The position numbers and the translations under genes are program-made. Positions 1 through 9,105 of a stretch of DNA of 64,000 nucleotides are shown piece by piece; positions within the stretch are counted from its first letter, which is position 1, and each line of letters begins with the position of its first letter. The stretch lies in contig NW_003314284.1 of assembly GCF_000143415.4 (NCBI RefSeq), positions 1,931,715-1,995,714 of the forward strand, read 5' to 3'. Source of the stretch: Selaginella moellendorffii. Lineage: Eukaryota > Streptophyta > Lycopodiopsida > Selaginellales > Selaginellaceae. The notes beneath the pieces are model-generated. The model worked only from the letters and a program-made list of their open reading frames with translations. It was not told the origin of the DNA and did no database searches.

Positions 1-158
1 GATCATGGAGCGCGGTTCTAATGGCAGGGCTCAGCGCAGAATTGCGAGGATTGGCAAACAGCTGGAGGCATCAGAAGAAAAGAATGCCGACCAAGGTATG
101 GGAAGTTTTCGCTTGCCCGATTGACGCTTGGCGCGCAGGATTGATGATCGCGGAGACC

Positions 159-2109
159 ATGAGCGTTGGATTGCCTGCGCTGGATTTATCGCGGGCATTC
201 CCCCAGGCCACTCCAGCATCCAGCTTCCCTCCTTTAGGTCTGTGAGTAGATTTTTTCGTTCTTTCTTTTGTGCATTGGAGCAGCTAAAATTCTTTCCAGT
301 CTCTGATTACTTCCAGCTCCATGACCTCCTCTCCAAGGAGGATCAAGATCTGCGGATGAGGGTGAGAACCGTCATGGAGAAAGAAGTCGCACCGATCATG
401 GCCGAGGTTACTTCTTTCCTTGAAAACTGGAGCTTTTGTTCATCGTTTCTTTGTGTTTCTTGTGTTACTTTCAGTACTGGGAGAAAGCGGAGTTTCCTTT
501 CGAAATCGTTCCCAAGATGGCGAGTCTCAAAATCGCTGGAGGTACAATCCAGGTTCGCGATGCTTAAAAAAAAAAAAGACACAAGAGATAATCAACGATA
601 GACAAATCTCGAACGCAGGGATATGGCTGTCCGGGATTGTCTATACTGGGAAGTGCTATCGCTGCTGCCGAAGTTGCAAGGGTCGATGCAAGCTGCTCTA
701 CATTTATTCTTGTTCATTCCTCATTGGCAATGCTAACTATCGGTACGGTGTTCTTCTTCTTTGTGCTTATGCAAACTTTATATTTTTGGTTTTCGTAGCA
801 ATGTGTGGAAGCGAGCAACAAAAGCAAAAGTATCTCCCCCAGCTCGCCAAGCTCGACACCATCGCTTGCTGGGTAATAGCACTGCGTCTTTGATTGAATT
901 TGGCGTGAGAGTTTTTTACAAATGGTGCAGGCATTGACAGAGCCCGATTACGGTAGTGATGCGAGCTCTCTGAGCACTACCGCAACAAAGGTTCACGACA
1001 TAATGTTTGTTTTAAGAATTAATATTGGTGTATGTTATCTCAGGCTAAGGGAGGCTGGGTACTAAATGGTCAGAAGAGATGGATTGGAAACAGTACATTT
1101 GCAGATGTTGCTGTCATTTTTGCACGGAATACGGAGACGAATCAGATCAACGGGTACAAAAATCGCTCTTGTTTTTTAGCACCATAACACGTTGTTTATA
1201 CAGTTTCATTGTAAGAAAGGGAACCCCAGGCTATCGTGCAACAAAGATCGAGAACAAAATCGGGCTGAGGATCGTCCAAAACGGGGACATTGTTCTCAAG
1301 GACGCGTTCATCCCGGACGACGATCGTCTCCCCGGCATAAACTCGTTCGCGGACACAAATAAGGTGACACAGAATTTCTCGAAAGACAAAGATGTTTTTA
1401 ATGCTGATCGTTCCACTCAAAAGGTTCTTGCAATCTCCCGGATCATGGTAGCATGGCAACCAATCGGCGTGACAATGGGAGTCTACGATATGTGCCACAG
1501 GTATTCTTCGTTTTCGCTTATTTGGAGTAGAGTTTTTGGCTTGTTTTTCGCCATCCAGTGATCTAACGCATTGTTCCTTATGATTCGCTTGTGCTGTGTT
1601 TTGCACTTAAAAAAGGTACTTGCTAGAGAGGAAGCAATTCGGAGCTCCACTGGCTTCTCTCCAGATAAACCAGGAGAAGCTTGTCCAGATGCTCGGGAAC
1701 ATCCAGGCCATGGCGCTTGTGGGATGGCGGCTGTGCAAGCTCTACGATAGCGGCAAGATGACGCCAGGCCAAGCCAGTCTTGCCAAGGTACGCGCACGTC
1801 TTTGCCTTTGAAACGTTCCTTCTTTCTGACGTTATAATGCCTTAAACAGTGTTGGAACACGAAGAGGGCGCGTGAGACTGTGGCGCTTGGACGAGAACTT
1901 CTGGGGGGCAATGGAATCTTGGTGGATTTCCTCGTTGCCAAGGTGTTCCCTCTCTCTTTTTTCTCGGCTTTACAAATTCTCTTTTGGTTGTACAGGCATT
2001 CTGTGACTTGGAACCAATCTACACGTACGAAGGGACGTACGAAGTGAACGCTCTCGTGACTGGCCGCGAAGTCACCGGCATTGCAAGCATCAGGCCGAGG
2101 AAAGCGTGA
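159..2109 (+). CDS. ACX4: Acyl-CoA oxidase 4-like (short-chain acyl-CoA oxidase/dehydrogenase fold), multi-exon
   Basis: Oxidises short-chain acyl-CoA to enoyl-CoA in beta-oxidation; the plant family (ACX4) is peroxisomal and related to glutaryl-CoA dehydrogenase. About 13 short exons can be joined: exon 1 ends near 237, exon 2 spans 300-406, exon 3 starts at 475. Family landmarks in order: [54 protein letters not shown], the flavin-site stretch [76 protein letters not shown] and [19 protein letters not shown]. The start at 159 gives an N-terminus like the family; an in-frame ATG at 21 would add 46 residues. The protein ends in IRPRKA, without the SRL-type peroxisomal signal known from angiosperm ACX4, which is odd. 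Introns are about 50-100 bases. Identity is clear; the start is less sure. Confidence 0.9.
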
Positions 2110-2235
2110 TCTTGGCCAAATCTCTTCACAAAATAAAAGATTAATTATTGCTAATAAAAGGGTATAATCTGTTGCCACGCGTACGGTTTGACCTGGTTTT
2201 AGGCGCTGGCAAATTTGTGGCGGTCAACGGTCTCG

Positions 2236-2279
2236 TCTTTATAGCCTAAAATCCAGAGCCAGGGATTGGGGGCCAAAGG
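2236..2279 (+). promoter_or_regulatory. Short leader with weak TATA-like box before the LysM gene
   Basis: A TTTATAGCC-type box near 2240 lies about 40 bases before the ATG at 2280. The spacing would leave an extremely short leader, so this is a weak call resting only on the motif. Confidence 0.25.
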
Positions 2280-2588
2280 ATGGCTTCTCTCTCGTTCTCT
2301 TCTCGCAGATCGTCTTGTCTCGTGTTGTTCTTGATCGTTCTATCCTTGTCTTCGGGAGCTCTAGCGCGGCGATCGCTGCGCGAGGAAGCGGAGGATGGCA
2401 TCAATCACCATGGGCGATGCCCGTGCCAGCAGTACTACGAGGTGCGCAGGGGCGAGACGCTCCAGACGATGAGCGTCAAGTGCCGCGCGCCCTACATCCT
2501 GGACGACAATCCACAGATCAAAGACGAGGACGATGTCTACCCCGGATTGGTGCTGTTCATGCAGTGCGAGGATGACCTCACCTTTTGA
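2280..2588 (+). CDS. Secreted single-LysM-domain protein
   Basis: A 102-residue intronless protein. Residues 1-29 form a signal peptide (hydrophobic core LVLFLIVLSLSSGALA followed by RR). The rest is one LysM module starting at CPCQQYYEVRRGETLQTMS, with the typical GETL turn, the NPQI motif (DDNPQIKDEDD) and the closing LVLFMQCED. LysM domains bind N-acetylglucosamine polymers such as chitin or peptidoglycan; a protein with only a signal peptide and one LysM would act in the apoplast. No kinase, GPI signal or membrane anchor is present, so it is not a receptor by itself. It faces a paralogue at 2817-3116 tail to tail. Cysteines at the start and end of the module (CPC and QC) may form disulfides. 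Ligand and role are unknown. Confidence 0.85.
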   Translation: MASLSFSSRRSSCLVLFLIVLSLSSGALARRSLREEAEDGINHHGRCPCQQYYEVRRGETLQTMSVKCRAPYILDDNPQIKDEDDVYPGLVLFMQCEDDLTF

Positions 2589-2816
2589 TCCAAGCCAGGA
2601 GATTCGACTGTACAGAAGTTCTTGAGAGGGAGGGGAAGAGTGAGGCACACAAGTTCGATGATTCAATTGTATCGATTTCCATTCTTGCAAACACAGAGAG
2701 AACGCTTTCTAAAACCCGGAGAGTTTCAACTGACCGAGCAACAGAATTTCTCGCTCAACTGAATTTGGCGAAAAAAACTGTGAGTAACCGCCGATCGGGC
2801 GATGGGCGATGCGCGA

Positions 2817-3116
2817 TCATCTGCGCGGCGGTGGATCCTCGCACTGCATCATGAGCACCAGGCCCTGGAAGAGATCGGTGGCGTCCCGGATCTGGGGGTT
2901 GTCCTCGAGGATGTAGGGCGCGCTGCACTTGCGGGCGATGCTCTCCAGCGTCTCGCCCTCCTCCACCACGTAAATCTGGTTGCACGGGCACTTCTCCTCC
3001 TCGCTCCCGCCGGATTGGAGCCTCCGGAACGCATGAGCGCCAGTCACGAGTGACGAAATCCACAGGACGAGCGCCAAATTCGCGAGTGAGAGAGATGATT
3101 TTGTCATCCTTGTCAT
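2817..3116 (-). CDS. Secreted single-LysM-domain protein, paralogue of the convergent neighbour
   Basis: A 99-residue intronless protein with the same design as the gene at 2280-2588: signal peptide (ALVLWISSLVTGAHAF), short acidic linker, then one LysM module CPCNQIYVVEEGETLESIA, containing YILEDNPQIRDATDL and the end LVLMMQCED. Module order, CPC start and QCED end match the neighbour, so the two are diverged products of a duplication placed in convergent orientation with only 228 bases between stop codons. The start ATG is at 3114-3116; a second in-frame ATG lies three codons downstream. Expected to be secreted and to bind GlcNAc-containing glycans (family knowledge). No transmembrane or kinase region. 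Confidence 0.85.
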   Translation of the reverse strand: MTRMTKSSLSLANLALVLWISSLVTGAHAFRRLQSGGSEEEKCPCNQIYVVEEGETLESIARKCSAPYILEDNPQIRDATDLFQGLVLMMQCEDPPPRR

Positions 3117-3170
3117 CCTTGTTGGTCAAAACACTCAAGAGCCCCTAATTTCTGGCAGACCAAGTCACCC

Positions 3171-3200
3171 AAGAGCCCTAATTTCTATTTTAGGGCTCTT
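3171..3200. repeat. Perfect 10-bp inverted repeat between divergent LysM and USP39 genes
   Basis: AAGAGCCCTA at 3171-3180 is followed, after a 10-base spacer, by its exact reverse complement at 3191-3200. The left arm is also part of a direct repeat (AAGAGCCCCTAATTTCT at about 3138 and AAGAGCCCTAATTTCT at 3171). It sits in the shared 5' region of the minus-strand LysM gene and the plus-strand USP39 gene. The core resembles the plant telo-box/GGGCT-type leader motif; a two-way promoter element is possible but only inferred. Confidence 0.6.
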
Positions 3201-3215
3201 TATAGATTTAGGGCT

Positions 3216-5092
3216 ATGAAGCGAGCAGGCGCTCCCGACGATGCCGCCGCTGCTGCTGCCAAGCGCGGCCGCCAAGAGACGGAGGTGAGGAGGGACTGCC
3301 CCTACCTTGACACAGTGAATCGCCAGGTAAGAGAAAGACTAGGGAGCTAGAATGCGTCGCGTTTCTTGGGAGGCCTGAGAGGATAAATCTTTACTCGCAG
3401 GTTCTGGACTTTGATTTCGAGAAGTTTTGCTCGGTTTCTCTCTCGAATCTCAATGTCTACGCCTGCCTGGTGTGTGGGAAGTACTTCCAAGGCCGGGGAA
3501 GGAAGTCTCATGCGTACACGCATAGCCTGGAAGCCGGCCATCATGTGTTTATCAACTTGCACAGTGAGAAGGTCTACTGCCTTCCCGATGGCTACGAGGT
3601 GGATGATCCATCGCTGGACGACATTCGCCATGTCTTAAATCCCAGGTAAAGTTTTTCTCCTCTCTTTTCTCTCTTGAGTTTTCGTTTTCCTCGCTTTGGC
3701 GATGCTAATGTTATCCTTTTGAAAGGTTTACGGGCGCTCAAGTTTCGCAGCTCGATAAAAGCAAGCAGTGGGCGAGAGCTCTCGATGGCTCCGACTATCT
3801 ACCTGGAATGGTGAGTGTCACTCGAGATGGAGTTTTAGTCTGGTTTACTGACACAGGGTTTCTGAAGCTTGTGTGTGGTGCTGTAGGTGGGGCTTAACAA
3901 TATCAAGGAGACGGACTTTGTCAACGTTATAATACAGTCGCTCATGCGGGTGACTCCGCTCCGGGACTTTTTCCTGATACCAGAGAACTACAGGCATTCC
4001 AGTTCTCCTCTTGTCCATCGCTTTGGGGAGCTCACGAGGAAGATATGGCATGCCAGGAACTTCAAAGGACAGGTGTGATTTTCTTGTTCTCTTTCGTGAC
4101 AAGGCTGCTGGTTCGTCTGCAGGTCAGTCCCCACGAGTTTCTTCAGGCGATCATGTCTGCCAGCAAGAAGAAGTTCCGTATAGGTGTGCAGTCTGATCCC
4201 GTGGAATTCTTCTCCTGGCTTCTGAATACGCTGCACAGCGAACTGGGTGGTACAACACTGCGCAACAGTAGCATCATCTACCAATGTTTCCAGGTGAGTG
4301 TTTTAAACAAGTGTGTCCGTCTTATGAACTGGTGAAACAGGGCGAGCTAGAAGTGTTGAAGGAATTGCAGTCCGACCCGAATAACCGAGAGATTAGCAGG
4401 CTGCCATTTCTGATGCTTGGACTCGATCTACCCCCACCTCCACTTTTTAAAGATGTCATGGAGAAAAACATCATCCCACAGGTATATGACCATGTCAATC
4501 TCTCCTGATTGCTCACGCTCATTCTTGTAGGTTCCTCTTTTCAACATCTTGAAAAAGTTCGATGGTGAAACGCCGACTGAGGTGGTGAGGCCACAGCCAG
4601 CACGAATGCGTTATCGTGTAACGAGGTTGCCGAGGTATTTGATCTTACACATGAGGCGCTTCAAGAAGAATAACTTCTTCATTGAAAAGAATCCAACACT
4701 GGGTAAATTCTTGCTTTCAATTCTTTGTAAGGCGTTTTCTCATTGTATATTTTGCAGTGAACTTCCCGGTGAAAAATCTGGAGCTGAAAGACTACATCCC
4801 ACTGGGTTCCGCTGATGGCAGCAAGAAAGCCCGCTCAAAGTACGATCTCATTGCCAACACCGTCCACGATGGCAAGCCCAGGGAAGGCTCTTACCGCGTG
4901 TTTGTGCAGAGGAAATCGGAAGAAGTATGGTAAGTATTCTTGTTTTCCTTTCTCTTTCTTTTGTAGGAATCAGATTTAAAGGTTTGTTCGTCTTGCAGGT
5001 ACGAGATGCAAGACCTTCACGTGACAGAAACTCTGCCGCAGATGGTTGCGCTCTCTGAGGCGTATATGCAGATCTACGAGCAGCAGCAATAA
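3216..5092 (+). CDS. USP39: USP39/SAD1, U4/U6.U5 tri-snRNP-associated ubiquitin-protease-like protein
   Basis: Component of the spliceosome tri-snRNP in the nucleus, needed for snRNP assembly and splicing; catalytically dead in the family. Residues about 25-130 are a zinc-finger UBP domain (CPYLDTVNRQ, NVYACLVCGKYFQGRGRKSHAYTHS, GHHVFINL). The USP fold follows. The Cys box reads GLNNIKETDFVNVIIQSLM, so the usual catalytic Cys is Asp, and the His box reads DGKPREGSYRVFV, without the catalytic His. QSDPVEFFSWLLNTLH, MRYRVTRLPRYLILHMRRFKKNNFF and VNFPVKNLELKDY match the family. Introns are short. The ATG at 3216 is the first after the TTAGGG-containing leader; the first intron starts at 3327. 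Ends EQQQ-stop. Assignment is firm. Confidence 0.93.
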
Positions 5093-6093
5093 CCAAGCCG
5101 ATCTTGGTACGTGCTCAAGATTTAACTTTGGTTTTTTTTTATTCTTTCTTTACGTCTCCCGGTTTGATTCAACGCTCTTCGCTTTCACAGTGCATAGTAA
5201 TTCCCGGTACGTGCTTGCTTCCGTTTTCTACAATAGCTTCAAATTCCTGGGCCTCATGAATGAAATCAGTTTTGCTGCTGCTATAGTGGACTGGACATGA
5301 CTGAGAGTTCCCTCTTGACGTTTAGTACCTTAATACTCATATACCTTGATATCGCAATCGCTGGCCCGCTGGAGGCAATGGTAGTGATCAGCAAGGACGA
5401 GTGTCAAAATCGAATAGAATTACCACCATCGCTTTCCACGCGTTTAAGAGCACCAAGTTACAATGTCGATCAAAACCCTGTGTTTGCAGAAGTGACTGTG
5501 TGTGTTTGCGTTGCACCTAAGGTGAAAAGGAAGAACTTTACTGATGCTCACATACACCATACACACGCAAGGTTTTTCTCGTCTGGCTTTAATTTTTTCT
5601 CCTTTTTCCTGACTGTCCTCAGCGAGCAGCGGCAAGCGGCCTGCCCGAGAAATCTCGACAGGCAGGAACGAGAGCGAAGACGAAGAAGAAGAAGAAGAAG
5701 AGAAGTAAGAAACACTGTAAAGGGGCGTCTACAACCTAGAGACGGAAAAAGACCGATTGCAAGCCAGAGGATCTCCTCTTTCTCCGACTCTTGCGAAGAA
5801 GAGAAATAAAATTACTAAATGGACCAGCAGAGGTTTCAGGAGCGTACTCACAGTGGTAAGAGAATGCAATGCAGCAGTACGCACGGCCTGGAAGATGGTG
5901 ACAAGCCGAGCAGCAACGCCTCTGCTCTGGAAAGAAAGAAAAAATATTAATATTTGAGCAAAGCTAAAACAACACATACCTCCATCAAAATGCCACCTTG
6001 AGAGCGAGAGGAAGCATTCACCTTGTTGCGACGCACGCAGCCATTGTCTTCCCTGCATTTCTCCGCAATTCTTTATCCCTTCCACCGCCGCTA

Positions 6094-6130
<37 letters not shown>

Positions 6131-6514
6131 TTCTTCTTCTTCCAGTAAAAGTGACTCCAGTGATTCTTTTGCTTGTCTCCTCGCTGATGTTGGCCGTGCA
6201 TCATCATCATTTCGATCCTGCTGCTGGCCGCTGCTCGTTTGAAATGGGTCCTCCCACCTCTCTTTCGCCAGTGATCTCATCCTTGTCCAGGAAAGAGTAA
6301 TGTGCAAGCTTGTTTGTCTCTACATGTCTGGCTCTTGCTGCCGCTGCTGCTGCGTCCGAAGCTATCAGTCTTTCTGTCGAAGCTTCTCTCTCGGTCTCGT
6401 AGCTCGAGCAAAGCTAGCCTTTCGGGAAAATCGCCAGGCCTCTCTAGCTTGTAGATCTCGCTTCCAGTCAATTCTTCAGCCTCCAGTAGGTGTGTAGAAG
6501 TTTTCGTGTCGGCC
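5093..6514. other. Intergenic region with GAA/CTT microsatellites and uncertain coding signal
   Basis: About 1.4 kb between USP39 and the neprosin gene, containing the USP39 3' region. A GAA-rich run lies at about 5678-5702 and a CTT/TCC-rich run at about 6098-6143. Read on the minus strand the latter gives a block of about 16 glutamates inside a long open frame (5729-6307). A plausible minus-strand splice donor occurs at about 5981 (GAG/GTATGT) and an acceptor at about 5937, so a minus-strand gene coding for an acidic protein cannot be excluded. No recognised domain was found, and the natural ATG of the upstream frame (6514) overlaps the neprosin start, which argues against it. Confidence 0.4.
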
Positions 6515-8149
6515 ATGTCATGCCGGAGAAGATTGTCACTCGTTCTACTCCTGTTCTTGATCCATCTCGCCTCGGCTTTGGAAACCGGAGCGATCAACGC
6601 CACCGGAACAGCTCACAGGAGAAGGCTGTCCCGGAGGCAGGTGCTGGAGCTCCGGAAGAAGCTCAACAACATCAACAAGCCTGCGGTGCACACCATCCGG
6701 GTAACCAAACTCCTCCTCCAGATCTTTGTAGCAGCGTCTTAGAGTTGTTCTTTTCCCAGAGTCCAGACGGGGACATAATAGACTGCGTTCTCATCAGCAA
6801 CCAACCGGCATTCGATCACCCGCTGCTCAAAGATCACAAACTCCAGGTGTGTTGTGCTGACTTGCGATCATGACTCGGCTTAGAATCGCTGTCTCTTGTC
6901 CGATGTGTAGAGCAAACCAGACTTCTGGCCAGACCAGGAGGATGGAGCAGCTTCAACCGAATCCAGCCCAGGCGACGACAAAGTCTCGTACCAATTGTGG
7001 CACCAAAGCGGAGAGTGCCCCGAAGGAACCGTCCCCATCCGAAGAACAACTATAGATGACATACTCCGCGTCGGTGGTTCTGTCAGCCGCTATGGTCGCA
7101 AAGCAAGGCCACCCCCCAATCCTAGAAGAATAAGACCACCCGAGCCTGCTCAAGGCAGCCATGAGGTCAGCATCTCCGCATCTTTCTTGCTGGAGTCTCA
7201 AAAATTTCTCTTTTTCGCAGCATGCTATCGCGTTCATCAACGGAGGCCAGTATTACGGTGCTCAAGCGTCCCTCAACGTATGGAAACCAGCCATCCAAGT
7301 CCCGAACGAGTTCAGCCTCTCCCAAATGTGGTTGCTTGCTGGTTCCTTCTATGGCGATCTCAATAGCATCGAAGCCGGCTGGCAAGTAAGGACCCTTTCT
7401 CGGACTTCTCTCGGAGAGTTTACTGACTGGCTCGAGTGTCTTTCAGGTGAGTCCGCTGCTTTACGGCGACAGCAACCCCCGGTTGTTCACATACTGGACG
7501 GTGAGTTTGAAATCTCCAGTTTGTTCCCGAGCTCAATATACTGTGATCGTTTCCAGAGCGATGCATATCGAACCACTGGCTGCTACAACCTGCTGTGCTC
7601 GGGCTTCATACAACTCGGGAGGAGTATTGCCATTGGTGCTACAATATCCCCCTTGTCACTGCTCAATGGTGCTCAATACGACATCCGGATCCTCATCTGG
7701 AAGGTAAAACCCATCAGTTTGAATCAAATGCAAAAGAAAAAACTCGAGCTTGTTTCTCTCTCTCCCAGGATCCCAGAACCAAAAACTGGTGGATGAGATT
7801 CGGACCAGGTATTTTACTAGGATACTGGCCAGCGGAGCTCTTCACTCATCTCGGCGATCATGCGTCCATGATCGAGTGGGGAGGGGAGATAGTTAACACA
7901 GCACCTCGAGGCCACCACACGGCTACTCAGATGGGAAGCGGACACTTTCCGTCACAGGGATTCGGGCAGGCTAGCTACTTCAGGAATCTGGGATATGTAG
8001 ACGGCACAAACAAACTGAAAACGCAGGTTATGCTCCAGACTCTAGCAGAACATCCCAATTGCTACGATATCCTTAGAGCAACTAGCGGGGACTGGGGGAA
8101 CTACTTCTACTACGGAGGACCCGGTCAGAATCCTCGTTGTCAACAGTAA
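6515..8149 (+). CDS. Secreted neprosin-domain protein (DUF4409 + DUF239)
   Basis: Plant neprosin family: a signal peptide, an N-terminal activation domain and a C-terminal glutamic-peptidase-like domain. ATG at 6515 is followed by a signal peptide (LSLVLLLFLIHLASALETG). The N-terminal part has SRRQVLELRKKLNNINKPA and SPDGDIIDCV (DUF4409-like). The C-terminal domain includes GCPEGTVP-like ECPEGTVPIRRT, INGGQYYGAQASLNVW, SLSQMWLLAGS, IEAGWQVSPLLYGD, RLFTYWTSDAYRTTGCYNLLC, GFIQL and WMRFG. The two family catalytic glutamates appear to be kept, in IEAGW and MIEWGGE. Exons are joined across short introns. Neprosin of pitcher plants cleaves after proline; for this land-plant paralogue the substrate is unknown and the location is presumably the cell wall. 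Stop at 8147-8149. Confidence 0.88.
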
Positions 8150-9105
8150 ATACGCTCGACTGGCACTCACAGATACAATGACTTTGGCATACACTGCTGG
8201 ATGCTAACAACTGGAAAGTTCTTACCTTAGACAAACCATTTTTTAAGAGCCCGCTGGGAAGTGACTGCGCAAAAGAGTGATTATCAGTTCTTAAAACGCA
8301 GAGGGGAAGAATCCCGTACCTTGTAAACGCGGCAGCCGTAAAGAAGAGGATAAGTTTAAGCTTGTTTGGTGTTTCCAGGGGAGGCGATGATGATCCAAGT
8401 TGAAGCAGCAGAAGAAGAAGTATGATAAGTTCACGGCATCAAGGTCAACCGGATGCAATTAAATCGGCTGCCAAACTCGAAGTCGTTGATTGATCGCCAT
8501 CGATGAGAAGACAGCCGGACTCCACACAAGGCATGATGAAGAGAGAAAGAACGTTGTTCGTTCCCAGTTTTCCCTCCTTGTCTCATCTGTAAGGTTACGT
8601 GATCGCAAAGGTATTAGTAGCCAGCTATGGTTGTCATGCATCTATGGAACACAACGAAGAACAAAAACTAAAAACTAAAGCGCTCCAAAAAAGTATGATG
8701 CTAATCTTCCTCCACCATGGAGGAAAGGAAGAACTAAAAAGCTTTCTTCCTAAACTAGCTCCAAAGTTCTCGACATTCTTCCTCCACTATAGAGGACAGG
8801 ATGAAGCAAAGAAAAGTTCTAAAAGCTTTCATCTAAAACTAGCGATGCATTGGGCAACGAAAACAATCCAGTGTGATCTAAAGAAACCGAGAAAAAAAAA
8901 ATTGAGCACTAACCTTTGAAAGCACTCTTGCGCGACTTGTGATGATGATGCGAGCGAGCATGTGATTGCGATCTCCGAGCAAGCCGTTCCCCTCTTTTTG
9001 CCGTGCTTTCGTTCTAAACTAAAACGCGTGCTTCAAAAGAAGGAAACAAAAGCCTGGCATGGCAGTACCTTGCGAATCGAAAACCATAAAAAAATCCAAC
9101 AAGGA
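8150..9105. other. Intergenic region; imperfect direct repeat, no gene seen
   Basis: Nothing coding is convincing here. The segment at about 8701-8775 is imperfectly repeated at about 8776-8842: both copies begin with CTTCCTCCA and contain AAAAGCTTTC followed by CTAAACTAG-like sequence. Each copy begins with a small inverted repeat of the CCTCCACCATGGAGG type. The end of the region is the A-rich leader of the PPR gene, with CCCTAAA boxes at about 9133 and 9171. Confidence 0.5.
8701..8842. repeat. Imperfect tandem duplication of about 70 bases
   Basis: Two diverged copies of a 65-75 base unit, each opening with CTTCCTCCAC and ending with AAGCTTTC and CTAAACTAG. Seen by eye; no known family recognised. 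Confidence 0.5.

Noticed and set aside
6506-6515. Neprosin start at 6,506
   Set aside because: That codon is GTG; ATG at 6,515 directly opens the signal peptide.
8599-8919. 106-codon plus frame with KALQKSMM
   Set aside because: AT-rich, overlaps a tandem duplication, no homology recognised.
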